Source: Corynebacterium amycolatum
GTDB lineage: Bacteria > Actinomycetota > Actinomycetes > Mycobacteriales > Mycobacteriaceae
NCBI RefSeq assembly: GCF_016889425.1
Contig: NZ_CP069513.1
Location: forward strand, 1,922,001-1,986,000
DNA length: 64,000 nucleotides
Direction of reading: 5' to 3'
Positions 21,742 through 32,101 of this stretch are shown piece by piece (positions within the stretch are counted from its first letter, which is position 1; each line of letters starts with the position of its first letter). The notes beneath the pieces were generated by a model. The model searched no databases and had not been told where the DNA came from. It worked only from the letters and a program-made list of their open reading frames with translations. The translations under genes and the position numbers were made by a program.

Positions 21742-22413
21742 CTAGGTGAGGTTTTGCAGGAAGGGGTTGGTCTCGCGCTCCTCGCCTATCGACGATGCGG
21801 AGCCATGGCCCGGAAGAATCATGAGGTCATCCGCCAGCGGGAGAACCTTATCCTTCAACGACTGCTGCATGTGCTCCGGACTACTGCCCGGTAAATCTAC
21901 GCGACCGATAGCCCCCTTAAAGAGGACGTCCCCGCTGAAGATAATCTCATCTTCCCCATCGGAAGCGCGCAGCATTACGCACCCCGGCGAGTGACCCGGT
22001 GCGTGAATGACTTCGAAATTCAACCCTGCCCACTTTACTTCGTCGCCATCCTCGAAGAAATCGGCTTTCGTATAAGTCTGCATGGACTCGATGTCAAAGA
22101 GGTGTCCGAAAGAAGAACCGCCGAGTTTCGGATTGGCCAGCAACACATTGTCGCTTTCGTGAATGAAGACGGGGATATCCCAGAAGTCGGCAGCCTCCGC
22201 GACATCGCGAATGTGATCGATGTGGCCATGCGTCAACAGAATTGCCTCCGGCTTCCAATTTCGTTTCTCAACCTCAGTGCGCACAACCTCAAGTGCCCCC
22301 ATGCCCGGGTCAATAATGACGCACGGGGTAGCCAAGTCGTCCATCTCCGGAGTGCCTGTTGCCACGTAGCAGTTGGTCTGAAAAGGGCCGGCTGCAAATC
22401 CAAATATCTCCAT
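21742..22413 (-). CDS. MBL-fold hydrolase (glyoxalase II-like)
   Basis: A 223-residue metallo-beta-lactamase-fold protein with the dinuclear metal motif LTHGHIDHIRD, a further His in VIHAPGHSPG, Asp in FSGDVLFKG, and a final His in LPGHG. The family includes glyoxalase II and other thioester hydrolases; the substrate is not determined. The ATG at 22413 was chosen because TAGAAT lies exactly seven bases upstream, indicating a leaderless mRNA, and because it gives the family N terminus EIFGFAAGPFQTNCYV. It precedes hisS, as in mycobacteria. Confidence 0.85.
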   Translation of the reverse strand: MEIFGFAAGPFQTNCYVATGTPEMDDLATPCVIIDPGMGALEVVRTEVEKRNWKPEAILLTHGHIDHIRDVAEAADFWDIPVFIHESDNVLLANPKLGGSSFGHLFDIESMQTYTKADFFEDGDEVKWAGLNFEVIHAPGHSPGCVMLRASDGEDEIIFSGDVLFKGAIGRVDLPGSSPEHMQQSLKDKVLPLADDLMILPGHGSASSIGEERETNPFLQNLT

Positions 22414-22426
22414 AGCGCACATTCTA
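22413..22426 (-). promoter_or_regulatory. -10 box for the leaderless MBL-fold gene
   Basis: On the minus strand TAGAAT (22421-22426) is followed by seven bases and then the ATG at 22413; no ribosome site is present. Confidence 0.55.
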
Positions 22427-22555
22427 TCGAGTGTCTGCTTGGCTCGAGCTGGGTTCATTTATCACGCTGTTAAGTTCCCGCTAAAACGACGGCTGATAGG
22501 TGGCGAAACTCGTAGAACTGTTCTTGGCAATTGGAACTGACGATTGGAAGCTTTT

Positions 22556-22873
22556 ATGCAGATTACGTACTCAGCCACTATCACCTTTTTCATCCTGACA
22601 GCTGTGGGAACGGCTCTAGCAGGTTATCCGCGACTGGCCTTCATCCTTTTCATGTCAGCCGCAATAAGCCTGGGTGCGAGGAGTCTAACTCGCCGTTGTC
22701 GTAGTCGCGTTGTCGAAGGCACAGGCAGAAGTAAGAGCTGCATCACGCCGGAGAAGGTGAAGAAGTACCGTCGCCAACACCCCGGTGTCGGCATCAAAGA
22801 AGCTGTCGAAGCTCTACGTGCTAAAGCGGAACGCCCTTTCCCATGCCGACTTGGCCTGTCATCTCGCAAATGA
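22556..22873 (+). CDS. Small hypothetical membrane protein
   Basis: An unrecognised protein of 105 residues. The first 45 residues form two hydrophobic stretches (ITFFILTAVGTALAG and LAFILFMSAAISLGA) joined by a short turn, so probably two membrane passes, followed by a basic tail rich in Arg/Lys and Ser. The ATG at 22556 is six bases after GGAAG. It lies alone between the divergent MBL-fold gene and the cyclophilin gene. The ribosome site and the sharp hydrophobic/basic split argue it is real, but no family can be named. Confidence 0.5.
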   Translation: MQITYSATITFFILTAVGTALAGYPRLAFILFMSAAISLGARSLTRRCRSRVVEGTGRSKSCITPEKVKKYRRQHPGVGIKEAVEALRAKAERPFPCRLGLSSRK

Positions 22874-23021
22874 GAACCGACTCCGGGCATAATGGTCGAT
22901 TGTGTACGCGACGGTGACCGACTGAGCTTTCACCTCAAACTCGGTCACTATCTATGGGCAAAACCGTCCGCTGGTGTGCCGTCACCGGCAATCGATGACT
23001 AACAGATACGGAGAGAGACTA

Positions 23022-23894
23022 GTGGCCAATAATGAGCAAAGGCGCAAAGATGCGATGCGGACGCTCGAGCGCGAACTTAAGCGCCGTGCACGTGCCGAGA
23101 AGCTGAAGCCACTGGGTGTTGTCGTAACCACCTTGGCTATCCTGCTCTTTATCGGTGGCGGAATCTACCTGCTGACCACGGCTGGCGGCGCTGACGACAA
23201 TGAGGCCGCTGATGAATCCACGACTCCAGTCGAACCTGCAGCTCTGACAGCTACTCCCGTCAGCGGTGAAAAGGTTCCGATGAAGCGCTCTTCCGCGCTT
23301 CCGGAAACCGTGACCTGTGACTACCCGGATGATGGCGAGGCATCGAAGGATATCGATAAGCCAGCTACCGACAAAGTTCCCGCCACTGGCACTGTAACCA
23401 TCACTCTGAAGACTAACCAGGGCGACATTCCGATGGAGCTGAACCGCGCTATTTCACCTTGCGGTGTCAATGCGATTGAGCACATGGCCAAGTCCAACTA
23501 CTTCGACGACACCGTGTGCCACCGTATTACCGGTGGTGGCCTGAACGTTCTGCAGTGTGGTGACCCGACTGGTACCGGTAGCGGCGGCCCGGGCTTCAAG
23601 TTCGCTGGCGAGTGGCCGGTCAAGGATTCCGGTCTGGATCAGAACACCCCGTTGGTGTACCCGAAGGGCTCTATCGCCATGGCAAACCCGAGCGACCCGG
23701 ATGCCAACGGCAGCCAGTTCTTCCTCAACTGGGCAGATTCTCAGCTGCCACCGCAGTACACCGTGCTTGGCTCCATGACTGACGAGGGCACCAAGACGGT
23801 TGCGGACATTGCGAAGAATGGTATCGAGGGTGGCGGTACCTCTGACGGTAAGCCAGCTAAGGAAGTCCGTATTGAGAAGGCGGAAGTCAAGTAG
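23022..23894 (+). CDS. Membrane-anchored cyclophilin-type peptidyl-prolyl isomerase
   Basis: A 290-residue protein: a charged cytoplasmic start rich in Arg/Lys/Glu, one membrane segment near residues 34-53 (GVVVTTLAILLFIGGGIYLL), a linker, and an extracytoplasmic cyclophilin domain from about residue 120 with PKGSIAMANPSDPDANGSQF, the substrate-binding region. It should help fold exported proteins. The start is GTG at 23022, five bases after GGAGAGAG; an ATG 48 bases earlier has no ribosome site. It lies opposite rel, with a shared terminator between. Confidence 0.88.
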   Translation: MANNEQRRKDAMRTLERELKRRARAEKLKPLGVVVTTLAILLFIGGGIYLLTTAGGADDNEAADESTTPVEPAALTATPVSGEKVPMKRSSALPETVTCDYPDDGEASKDIDKPATDKVPATGTVTITLKTNQGDIPMELNRAISPCGVNAIEHMAKSNYFDDTVCHRITGGGLNVLQCGDPTGTGSGGPGFKFAGEWPVKDSGLDQNTPLVYPKGSIAMANPSDPDANGSQFFLNWADSQLPPQYTVLGSMTDEGTKTVADIAKNGIEGGGTSDGKPAKEVRIEKAEVK

Positions 23895-23926
23895 TTGACT
23901 CAACTAACTGATTGAGAAATTCATCA

Positions 23927-23963
23927 AAAACAGGGCCAAGGTGTTTCACCTTGGCCCTGTTTT
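23927..23963. terminator. Perfect bidirectional terminator between cyclophilin and rel
   Basis: A 17-bp perfect stem (AAAACAGGGCCAAGGTG and its complement) around TTT, with A tract before and T tract after, serves both convergent genes. Confidence 0.92.
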
Positions 23964-24016
23964 AATACCGACGCGGCCTCAATCTTTATTCACATATCGA
24001 TGCGCTGATAAACCGG

Positions 24017-26278
24017 CTACTGACCAGAAGTAATGCGGTAGACATCGAAGACTCCCTCGACACCGCGCAGAATGTTGAAGATATAGCCCATCTGCTTAGT
24101 GTCCGAAACCTCGAAGCTAAAACGCATTACGGCAACGCGGTCATCGGAGGTATGGGAGGACGTCGACAGGATTGAGACCTTCTGATCAGAGAAGACGCGA
24201 GTGATCTCCGAGAGCAGTCCGTGACGGTCAAGTGCTTCGATTTGCACCGTAACCATAAAGACCGCCCCGGAGGAATCTGTTGCCCAGGAGACCTCGATAA
24301 TGCGCTCGGGCTCCTGGTGGAGTTTTTCCGCATTGGTGCAATCCGTGCGGTGCACGCTGACACCGCCACCGCGGGTGACGAAACCAAAGATGGCATCGCC
24401 AGGCACCGGTGTACAGCACTTGGCCAACTTGGCAGCCATATCCGCACTGCCCTCCACAAGCACGCCGGTGCTGTCGGCGCGACGCGGAGTATTGTGCACA
24501 CTCATCTTCGAAATCGGAGTGCGCGAGACCAACTGCTCTTCTGCATCGTCTGTGCTCGAGAACTGCGCCATCAGACGGTGCGTCACATGCTGAGCCGATA
24601 CCTGCCCCTTACCAATCGCGGTATAGAGCGCATCGACATCCGCATAGTGCAGCTCGGAGGCAATCTGCTTGATGGACGCCGGAGTGAACAGGCGGTGCAT
24701 CGGCAGACCACCGCGCTGTACCTCTGCCGCCAGCGCATCGCGTCCGGCATCGAGTGCCTCCTCGCGTCGCTCCTTGGCAAACCACTGGCGAATCTTTGCC
24801 CGCGCACGGGGAGTTTTAACGAACTTCTCCCAGTCCTTGGACGGACCAGAATGGGCATCCTTGGACGTGAAAATCTCGACGCGGTCACCGGTTTTTAGCG
24901 GTGATTCCAACGCCACCAACTTGCCGTTGACCTTGGCACCAATACACCGGTGGCCAACCTCAGTATGGACCGCGTAGGCAAAGTCGACCGGCGTGGAGTC
25001 CGCGGGCAAAGTGATGACATCACCCTTCGGCGTGAACGCAAAAATTTCAGTGACTGAGAGATCATAGCGCAGCGAGTCCAGGAACTCGTTAGGATCTGCG
25101 GCCTCGCGCTGCCAATCCAGCAGCTGACGCATCCACGCCATCTGATCGACTTCGGCGGAATCTCCCTTATGAGAGCCTTTTGTTTCCTTGTAGCGCCAGT
25201 GTGCGGCAATGCCGTACTCAGCGTTGTAGTGCATCTCATGGGTGCGAATCTGCACTTCTAGCGGGGCCCCACCTGGACCAATGACCGTTGTGTGCAACGA
25301 CTGGTAAACCCCGAAGCGCGGCGCGGAAATATAGTCCTTGAATCGCCCCGGCATGGGTTTGAACAGCGAGTGGACGGCGCCCATGGCGGCGTAGCAGTCC
25401 TTGGTCGTGTCCACCAGAACTCGAAGTCCGACCAGGTCAAAAATCTCGTCGAACTCGTGGCCGCGGACAATCATCTTCTGATAAATCGACCAGTAGTGCT
25501 TCGGCCTGCCCTGTACCTCAGCAGCAATGTGAGACTCCTTCAGATCCTTCTGAATCATCTCGGAGACTTCCTGGATGTACCGGTCCCGCTGCGGCGCTCG
25601 GTCTGCGACCAAACGCACAATCTCGTCGTACTTCTTCGGGTACAAAATGGCAAAGGAGAGATCTTCCAACTCCCACTTCACGCTGGCCATTCCCAAACGA
25701 TGCGCCAGGGGTGCAATCACCTCGAGGGTCTCGCGGGCCTTCTTAGCCTGCTTTTCCGGCGGCAGGAAACGCATTGTGCGCATGTTATGCAGCCGGTCAG
25801 CCACCTTGATAACCAGCACGCGCGGGTCCTGGCTCATGGCGATAATCATCTTTCGCACGGTCTCTGCCTCGGCGGCGGAGCCCAACGCAACCTTGTCCAA
25901 TTTGGTCACGCCGTCGACTAGGCGCGCGACCTCTGGGCCGAAGTCCCGTTCCAGGTCCTCCAGCGTGTAATCGGTGTCCTCGACCGTGTCATGCAGCAGC
26001 GCCGCCACCAGCGTGGTGGTATCCATACCAATCTCGGCGGCAATAGTGGCGACTGCAAGCGGGTGAGTGATGTATGGCTCGCCGGATTTCCGGTACACGC
26101 CGTCGTGAAGGCGCTCGGCGGTATCGTAGGCACGCTGAAGCACAGCTAAATCCGCGCGCGGATGCACCTGCCGATGCACCGCGACAAGGGGATCTAGCAC
26201 CGGGCGGGTCTTCGTTCTGTTTCCGGTAAGGCTTCGCGCTAGGCGAGCACCATAACGGCGTGCGGGCCCTTCAGCCAT
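24017..26278 (-). CDS. rel: Bifunctional (p)ppGpp synthetase/hydrolase, RelA/SpoT family
   Basis: Makes and degrades the stringent-response alarmone. The 753-residue protein has the HD hydrolase domain ([32 protein letters not shown]), the synthetase domain with [20 protein letters not shown], then TGS ([21 protein letters not shown]), a conserved Cys-containing region ([25 protein letters not shown] has it) and a C-terminal ACT domain. The RFKD form of the synthetase motif and intact HD residues point to a two-way enzyme rather than a pure synthetase. It is eight bases downstream of apt with AAGGGGTG as ribosome site. Confidence 0.95.
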   Translation of the reverse strand: MAEGPARRYGARLARSLTGNRTKTRPVLDPLVAVHRQVHPRADLAVLQRAYDTAERLHDGVYRKSGEPYITHPLAVATIAAEIGMDTTTLVAALLHDTVEDTDYTLEDLERDFGPEVARLVDGVTKLDKVALGSAAEAETVRKMIIAMSQDPRVLVIKVADRLHNMRTMRFLPPEKQAKKARETLEVIAPLAHRLGMASVKWELEDLSFAILYPKKYDEIVRLVADRAPQRDRYIQEVSEMIQKDLKESHIAAEVQGRPKHYWSIYQKMIVRGHEFDEIFDLVGLRVLVDTTKDCYAAMGAVHSLFKPMPGRFKDYISAPRFGVYQSLHTTVIGPGGAPLEVQIRTHEMHYNAEYGIAAHWRYKETKGSHKGDSAEVDQMAWMRQLLDWQREAADPNEFLDSLRYDLSVTEIFAFTPKGDVITLPADSTPVDFAYAVHTEVGHRCIGAKVNGKLVALESPLKTGDRVEIFTSKDAHSGPSKDWEKFVKTPRARAKIRQWFAKERREEALDAGRDALAAEVQRGGLPMHRLFTPASIKQIASELHYADVDALYTAIGKGQVSAQHVTHRLMAQFSSTDDAEEQLVSRTPISKMSVHNTPRRADSTGVLVEGSADMAAKLAKCCTPVPGDAIFGFVTRGGGVSVHRTDCTNAEKLHQEPERIIEVSWATDSSGAVFMVTVQIEALDRHGLLSEITRVFSDQKVSILSTSSHTSDDRVAVMRFSFEVSDTKQMGYIFNILRGVEGVFDVYRITSGQ

Positions 26279-26285
26279 GGCTCAT

Positions 26286-26822
26286 TCACCCCTTATTAAC
26301 CACGTACAGAGGCAGATCAGCAAGCTTCTCCCGAGCGCCCAGGCCTTCAACCTCCAGCACGGTGCACAGCCCGGTCACCTCGACACCAGCTGTCTCTAGC
26401 AGGGCGCGAGCTGCACACAGGGTGCCACCAGTTGCCAACACATCGTCGACAAGTACGGCCTTCTTGCCCTTCAGCTCAAACCCACGAGCCGGAATCTCAA
26501 GCGCGGCCGTACCGTATTCCAGTTCATAGGTCTCCGTCAGCACAGGTGGTGGGAGCTTGCCCTTCTTACGAATAGCGAGCACTCCCAGTCCGAGCTTGTA
26601 TGCCACCGCAGAACCCAGCAGGAATCCACGCGCATCGAGGCTGCCGATAATATCGGCCCCGAACTCTTCCACCTTGGCGGAAATCTCGTCCACAAGCAGG
26701 GCGAACGTCGTGGCGTCGGCAAGCGCCGGCGTCAGGTCCTCGAACAGTACGCCCTCAACTGGAAAATCGGGCACAAACCGAATCTGATCAGCTAATGCCT
26801 CACGCGCGTGTGCATACGACAC
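26286..26822 (-). CDS. apt: Adenine phosphoribosyltransferase
   Basis: Salvages adenine to AMP with PRPP. The 178-residue protein has the PRPP loop [17 protein letters not shown] near residues 120-136 and the adenine-side region [18 protein letters not shown]. The start is GTG at 26822, nine bases after AAAAGGAG. It lies directly upstream of rel, an order shared with mycobacteria, and is separated from secF by a terminator. Confidence 0.95.
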   Translation of the reverse strand: MSYAHAREALADQIRFVPDFPVEGVLFEDLTPALADATTFALLVDEISAKVEEFGADIIGSLDARGFLLGSAVAYKLGLGVLAIRKKGKLPPPVLTETYELEYGTAALEIPARGFELKGKKAVLVDDVLATGGTLCAARALLETAGVEVTGLCTVLEVEGLGAREKLADLPLYVVNKG

Positions 26823-26842
26823 AGGTTTAAGCTCCTTTTCGG

Positions 26843-26883
26843 CAAAAAGAAAAAGTGCGGGTACCTGTCAACGATACCCGCAC
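26843..26883 (-). terminator. Terminator after secF
   Basis: On the minus strand GTGCGGGTA pairs with TACCCGCAC (26855-26863 and 26875-26883), followed by TTTTTCTTTTT. It ends the yajC-secD-secF transcript before apt. Confidence 0.88.
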
Positions 26884-26932
26884 AATGCGCTTTTAAAGTA
26901 GTTTCACCCGAACCACTGGGAGGTGCTACCTC

Positions 26933-28150
26933 CTACTGCCCCGGACGCCAGGACAGCGGCTTGTCTTCATCGCCCTTAAGCTTCGGGGTCTTCACCGTTC
27001 GTTTCGGCGTCGACTGTTCCATTTCGCTTGCAGACGATTCCTTCGCGCCCAAGTCCTCCGCGACATCAGCAGTGGCGGAATCGGTGTCCGATCCGGCCCG
27101 CTCAGATGCCTTTGCGCGAGCAGACAGTACCGCCTCGTCATGCTTGCGGTATTCACGCTGACGCGACTTGAGCGTTACCAACAGCGGCGAAGCCAGGAAA
27201 ATCGAGGAGAACGTGCCCTGAATAATGCCGATGAGCTGAACCAGCGCCAAATCCTTCAGCGTACCGACACCCAGCATGCCCACGGCGATAATCATCAGTG
27301 CCAGGATTGGCAGCAGCGTCGACACTGTGGTGTTTATAGAACGCATGATGGTTTGGTTGACAGCCAGATTCACCAGCTCGGCGTAACTTCTACGTGTCGA
27401 TGAACGATATCCTGCCGTATTCTCGTCGACTTTGTCGAAGACCACGACGGTGTCGTACAGCGAGAACGACAGCACGGTCAGGAGACCGATAATGGTGGCC
27501 GGGGTGACATCAAGGCCGATCAGCGCGTAGATGCCCATAATCACGATTGCGTCCACGGCCAGGGCGAGGATGGCAGAAATGGCCATGTCACGCTCGAAGC
27601 GGATAGTGATGTAGGCGAATACCAAGCCCAAGAACACTACTGCAGCCAGCAGCATGCGGTTGGTAATCGACGAGCCCCACGATTCCGAAACGGTCGAGTC
27701 ACCAATCGCATCCGGGGTCTGCTCCCCCTGTGCGTCGACGGGTTTGAATGCGTCGTTCAGTGCGACGCGAGCATCATTAATCTCGCCCTGGGTCAGCTTC
27801 TCTGAGGTGATTTCCAGAATGCGGCCTTCGCCAGAACCGATGATCTGCACCAACTCCGGCTTGACGCCGGTGGCGTCGGTGAAGACCTCCTCAGCCTGTT
27901 CAGTCGTCACTGACGCAGGCGGCATAGTCATCTTGGTGCCGCCCTCGAAATCGATACCGAAGCTGAACCCTCGAATCAGCATCGATGCTAACGCAACGAC
28001 AATGACGGCAATCGCAATCTGGTACCAGCGCTTCCGCTTACCGACGATATTGATTCCACCCTCGCCGGTGTAGAGGCGGCGGAAGAATGAGTCCTCGTTA
28101 GCCGCGTCATTTTCACTAGTCAGCGCCGGATTCGTCTGAGTAGTATTCAT
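26933..28150 (-). CDS. secF: Protein translocase subunit SecF
   Basis: With SecD it uses the proton gradient to complete protein export through SecYEG. The 405-residue protein has the first membrane segment near residues 44-63, then FSFGIDFEGGTKM, a short periplasm-side domain and five further membrane segments, including RSINTTVSTLLPILALMI. A charged, low-complexity C-terminal tail of about 70 residues extends beyond the family core. It begins six bases after secD. Confidence 0.95.
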   Translation of the reverse strand: MNTTQTNPALTSENDAANEDSFFRRLYTGEGGINIVGKRKRWYQIAIAVIVVALASMLIRGFSFGIDFEGGTKMTMPPASVTTEQAEEVFTDATGVKPELVQIIGSGEGRILEITSEKLTQGEINDARVALNDAFKPVDAQGEQTPDAIGDSTVSESWGSSITNRMLLAAVVFLGLVFAYITIRFERDMAISAILALAVDAIVIMGIYALIGLDVTPATIIGLLTVLSFSLYDTVVVFDKVDENTAGYRSSTRRSYAELVNLAVNQTIMRSINTTVSTLLPILALMIIAVGMLGVGTLKDLALVQLIGIIQGTFSSIFLASPLLVTLKSRQREYRKHDEAVLSARAKASERAGSDTDSATADVAEDLGAKESSASEMEQSTPKRTVKTPKLKGDEDKPLSWRPGQ

Positions 28151-28156
28151 GGATTC

Positions 28157-30082
28157 CTACTTCCCCTCATTCGCGCCGGAGTCAGCCGAACCGGTGTCGG
28201 CAACTGCACTGGCGGCTGCATTGGAGGTGACAGCCTTTTTACCGGTAGCTACGGACTTGTTCCTGTTAGCGACCTCCATGACTGAACCAAAGCCGTTCAT
28301 GGATGGTTTGGACAGTGCCGGCCACTTGCGAGTAGCCAGAATGACCAGTGGCGCAGTCACCAGGAAGGCGGTCACAATATCGAATGCCGTGGAAAGACCA
28401 AGCGTGAATGCGAAACCACGCACATCGCCAACAGCCAGGATGTAGAGGACCACAGCCGCAATGATGGACACAAAGTTACCCGACAGGATCGTACGCCGTG
28501 CTCGTCGCCAAGCATGGGGTACCGCAGAGCGGAATGTCCTACCCGCACGAATCTCATCCTTAATGCGTTCGAAGAAGACGATAAAGGAGTCAGCTGTCAC
28601 GCCGATGGAAATGATGATACCGGCGATACCAGCGAGATCGAGTGAGTAGCCAATCCAGCGACCGAGCAGCACAAGCACGCCGTAGACCATCGCACCAGCT
28701 GCTGCCAGTGAAACCAGCGAGATGGCTCCGAGGCCTCGGTAAAGAACGATTGCGTAGACGACAATCAGAGCAATACCGATAATGCCGGCAAGCAGACCGG
28801 CCTCCAGGGAGGCCGACCCCAGCATGGCTGGAATGGTCGTAGTGGTACCGCCCGGCTCGCCGTCCTCACCTGCGAAGGACAGTGGCAGTGCGCCGTAACG
28901 CAAGTTATTCGCCAGCGCCTGTGCCTCATCGATAGTGAAATCACCCGTGATTCGAGTAGCTGAACCGACCGGGGTTGCCTCCTGAATCACCGGGGCGGAA
29001 ATGACCTTCGAGTCCAACACGATAGCGACCTGCCGCTGCAGGTAGTCATTGGTCAACTTGGTCCATGTGCGAGCGCCGGTGTCGTTCTTACCGGACTTGA
29101 AGCTAAAGGAGACCTGAATCTGACCAGACTGCTGATCGTAGCCACCGGTAATCGGCGCGTTAGTATCAATAGCGTCACCGGACAGACGCTGGCCCTTGGC
29201 CTCGTCGTTCTGCCCAATCAGCAGCGGAGCCTTGCCCAGGAAGATTGCCTTACCGCCTTCTGGCGCACAGGTCACCAGCGGCTTGGCCGGGTCATCGGCA
29301 CCCTGTAGCGAATCAACTGCATCGCGGTTATCGCAGGTCATTAGCGCAGCGGCTGCAAACTGTGTCGTTGGATCTTCGGACTGGCGAGTCGCCAACAGCA
29401 CGTCACGAACCTTCGTACGCAGCTCTGCCGCTTCAATCGAGTTCGCCGGCTTTGCCGGAGCCGTTGCGTCCAGCTTCGGGGCCTCGCCCAGCGACGTGGA
29501 CAATTCCTCCGGGACCGGCTGGTCCGGGTTCTGTTCCTTGAAGGCATCAATTGCACGCTTCTGCGTTTCATTCATGTCCTTGTACAGGTCATCGACGCGC
29601 TTGGTGGCATCCTCCTTCGACAGGACACCGACTGACACCCAATCTTCAGCAGTCTTCTTAACTACCTCGCCAAAGGCAGCCTCATCAGGGCCCTGCGTGG
29701 GCTGCTCTACCGGACGGAAGAAGAGCTGCGAGGTCTGGCCGAGCGTACGCGCCTCCTGTGAGTCTTCACCCGGCACGGTAATGACCAGCGTGTCACCGTC
29801 GGTGACAACTTGAGCGCCACTGACGCCCATGCCGTTTACGCGGTTCTCCAGAATCTTGCGAGCCTGGTCCAGCTGATCGCGCGTCGGCTTTTCGCCCTGC
29901 GGTACCAGGGTTACTCGGGTACCACCCTGCAAGTCGATGCCCAACTTTGGCTTGGCTGATCCGCCGCCGGTGAAAAAGACGAGTGCGTACGTAAGAATGA
30001 GGAAGCCAACAAACAGTGCCAACAGCCACTGCGGCCAGTTCCTCTTGAATGTATTCGCACCGGATCTGGATTTGCTGTTCAA
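28157..30082 (-). CDS. secD: Protein translocase subunit SecD
   Basis: Partner of SecF. The 641-residue protein has a first membrane segment near residues 16-36, the SecD signature KLGIDLQGGTRVTLVPQG, a large extracytoplasmic P1 domain of about 350 residues that includes an actinobacterial insertion, and five more membrane segments with IVFFERIKDEIRAGRT and the cytoplasmic loop. The start is TTG at 30082, following AGGAGA by about seven bases; no ATG or GTG nearby gives the family N terminus. It is 309 bases downstream of yajC. Confidence 0.95.
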   Translation of the reverse strand: MNSKSRSGANTFKRNWPQWLLALFVGFLILTYALVFFTGGGSAKPKLGIDLQGGTRVTLVPQGEKPTRDQLDQARKILENRVNGMGVSGAQVVTDGDTLVITVPGEDSQEARTLGQTSQLFFRPVEQPTQGPDEAAFGEVVKKTAEDWVSVGVLSKEDATKRVDDLYKDMNETQKRAIDAFKEQNPDQPVPEELSTSLGEAPKLDATAPAKPANSIEAAELRTKVRDVLLATRQSEDPTTQFAAAALMTCDNRDAVDSLQGADDPAKPLVTCAPEGGKAIFLGKAPLLIGQNDEAKGQRLSGDAIDTNAPITGGYDQQSGQIQVSFSFKSGKNDTGARTWTKLTNDYLQRQVAIVLDSKVISAPVIQEATPVGSATRITGDFTIDEAQALANNLRYGALPLSFAGEDGEPGGTTTTIPAMLGSASLEAGLLAGIIGIALIVVYAIVLYRGLGAISLVSLAAAGAMVYGVLVLLGRWIGYSLDLAGIAGIIISIGVTADSFIVFFERIKDEIRAGRTFRSAVPHAWRRARRTILSGNFVSIIAAVVLYILAVGDVRGFAFTLGLSTAFDIVTAFLVTAPLVILATRKWPALSKPSMNGFGSVMEVANRNKSVATGKKAVTSNAAASAVADTGSADSGANEGK

Positions 30083-30391
30083 AGCAAAGTCTCCTGAATC
30101 GTGACGTTTAGGTACTTAAGCGCTTCGGGAAGAAACGCATGTCTATAACCACACCGCGAACTCGCGCGATACCAGGCAGGGGCATTGCGGGCGTCGCTAA
30201 GCAAAGCTATAAACACCAACCGCTCGAGAATAACCGATTTAGCGGCCTGCGCCGGTTTTGACTTGTACCTATTTAGTGAAAATCTTGCCCACGCTTGCCG
30301 ACGGCGAAACCTGGGGCGCGCCCGTAGCCCCACGGCGCACGCTACAGCTTGGATGCATGCAAACCGGCAGGGCGTGGGCGTACGAAAACTG
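30083..30391. other. yajC-secD gap, 309 bases, without a gene
   Basis: The gap carries no credible reading frame of its own; the frame that crosses it overlaps both neighbours on the same strand without a ribosome site. It holds two copies of the dispersed word (30192-30202 and 30293-30303) and an imperfect GC-rich inverted repeat near 30311-30330. Possible -10-like TATA words occur on the minus strand, but none can be tied to a start point. Confidence 0.5.
30192..30303. repeat. Two intergenic copies of the GCTTNNCGACG word
   Basis: CGTCGCTAAGC at 30192-30202 (minus orientation) and GCTTGCCGACG at 30293-30303 (plus) lie 101 bases apart in opposite orientation within the yajC-secD gap. Confidence 0.6.
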
Positions 30392-30856
30392 CTACTGCTT
30401 CTCGGTGGAAGTGGATCCGTCTGGATCCGAGGTATCCGGATTACTCGGGGTATTCGGGTTCTCGACCTGCTCATTGATGTCCGAAGCTTTATTGTCAGCC
30501 GGGCCGTGGCCGGTGATTTCTTGAACATCGCCGACGTGGTCATCTGGCGCATCGGAAACACGGCCACGTCGATCACGGTGAGCGTAGCTAGCTCCGGTAC
30601 CGGTGGTGAGGTTGCGGGCAATGGCACCCTTTTCCCAACGGGTCACGATGCCGTCAGCGATGATTAGGTCGACGGTTGTTTCGGTCGCATCAACGACCAC
30701 ACCATGCATACCGGAACCGGTGATGACCTCCGCGCCCGGGGCCAACTTATCCTGCATGTCCCGGATGGTGCGCACCTGCTTGTTCTGCTTGATGATCTGC
30801 CAAATTGGCAGCGCCAGGAACAAGAAAATAAGTAGGAGGAGAATAGTTTGATTCAT
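30392..30856 (-). CDS. yajC: Preprotein translocase accessory subunit YajC
   Basis: A 154-residue protein with one N-terminal membrane segment (QTILLLLIFLFLALPIW), then the YajC core with LAPGAEVITGSGMHGVV near residues 37-53 and DGIVTRWEKGAIARNL, and a long hydrophilic Asp/Ser/Pro-rich tail typical of actinobacterial homologues. It associates with SecDF. The ATG at 30856 was chosen over an upstream in-frame start because it directly precedes the membrane segment and TAAACT lies eight bases before it, so the mRNA may be leaderless. Confidence 0.9.
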   Translation of the reverse strand: MNQTILLLLIFLFLALPIWQIIKQNKQVRTIRDMQDKLAPGAEVITGSGMHGVVVDATETTVDLIIADGIVTRWEKGAIARNLTTGTGASYAHRDRRGRVSDAPDDHVGDVQEITGHGPADNKASDINEQVENPNTPSNPDTSDPDGSTSTEKQ

Positions 30857-30922
30857 GTCTGCCGAGTTTAACGAATTGCCAGCTAGCAATTCCACACTGA
30901 CCCGGGCGGGTCGATGAGAAAG

Positions 30923-32035
30923 CTATTCTCCGATAGTTCCCTCCGGGGGCTGCAGCCCCAAGTGCCGCCATGCTCGGGCAGTTGCCACGCGTCCGCGCGA
31001 TGTACGTGCAATCATCCCGGCACGGACCAGGTAGGGCTCGCACACTTCTTCCACAGTCGAGGGCTCCTCACCCACTGCCAACGCCAGGGAATTCACGCCC
31101 ACAGGGCCGCCACCGTGCCCCTTGACCAGGGCCGTCAGCACTGCCCGATCCAGACGGTCGAGCCCCAGCTCATCGACATCGAAGACAATCAATGCCGCCT
31201 TGGCCGCACCAAGATCAATAACGCCACCGGAGTGGACATCGGCGAAATCGCGGACGCGACGCAGCAGGCGGTTGGCAATTCGCGGTGTACCGCGCGAACG
31301 CGACGCAATCTCCACTGCAGCCTCCGGGCTGATGTCTACCCCGAGGATCCCAGCGGCACGGGTAACCACCTTTGTCAGATCTTCGACCTCATAGAACTCC
31401 ATCTGCGCGGTAAAACCAAAGCGGTCACGCAGTGGGCCAGTCAGCATACCCGAGCGCGTCGTCGCACCGACCAACGTGAATGGTGGAATCTCGAGTGGAA
31501 TCGACGTAGCTCCAGGCCCTTTGCCTACGATGACATCAATACGGAAATCTTCCATTGCCATGTACAGCATTTCTTCCACTGGCCTGGCAATGCGGTGAAT
31601 CTCATCGATAAACAGGACATCACCCTCGAGCAGGTTCGACAGCATTGCTGCCAAATCGCCAGCGCGAATAAGCGCCGGACCGGAGGTCATTCGCAGGGAG
31701 CTCCCCATCTCCTGCGCAATAATCATGGCCATGGTGGTCTTACCCAGCCCGGGAGGTCCCGACAACAGAATGTGGTCCGGAGTCACATTTCGCCCCCGTG
31801 CCCCGGAAAGCACTAAATCCAGCTGTTCGCGGACCTTGGGTTGGCCGATGAACTCCCCTAACGACTTTGGTCGCAGGTTCGATTCCGCATCGGCTTCCTC
31901 GACCTGAGCGCGGGCATCGACATCACGTTGTACACCATTTCCACCACCGCCAAAATGGTCGTTGGCTTCCCCACCTAAAGAGTCCCTGAAGGGATTGCCC
32001 GACACGTTAAACTCCGTGCGCTCGATATCGCTCAT
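30923..32035 (-). CDS. ruvB: Holliday junction branch migration ATPase RuvB
   Basis: The hexameric motor of the RuvABC complex. The 370-residue protein has Walker [16 protein letters not shown] near residue 92, Walker [11 protein letters not shown] near 140, the sensor region [20 protein letters not shown], and the C-terminal winged helix with [33 protein letters not shown] ribosome site precedes the ATG. It follows ruvA by 66 bases in the ruvC-ruvA-ruvB set. Confidence 0.97.
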   Translation of the reverse strand: MSDIERTEFNVSGNPFRDSLGGEANDHFGGGGNGVQRDVDARAQVEEADAESNLRPKSLGEFIGQPKVREQLDLVLSGARGRNVTPDHILLSGPPGLGKTTMAMIIAQEMGSSLRMTSGPALIRAGDLAAMLSNLLEGDVLFIDEIHRIARPVEEMLYMAMEDFRIDVIVGKGPGATSIPLEIPPFTLVGATTRSGMLTGPLRDRFGFTAQMEFYEVEDLTKVVTRAAGILGVDISPEAAVEIASRSRGTPRIANRLLRRVRDFADVHSGGVIDLGAAKAALIVFDVDELGLDRLDRAVLTALVKGHGGGPVGVNSLALAVGEEPSTVEEVCEPYLVRAGMIARTSRGRVATARAWRHLGLQPPEGTIGE

Positions 32036-32101
32036 AGTCCCCTCATCCTAGTGCACTGCCAATTTTCATCATCAATGTAGCTGCAGGTCCTCGACCTGGA
32101 T

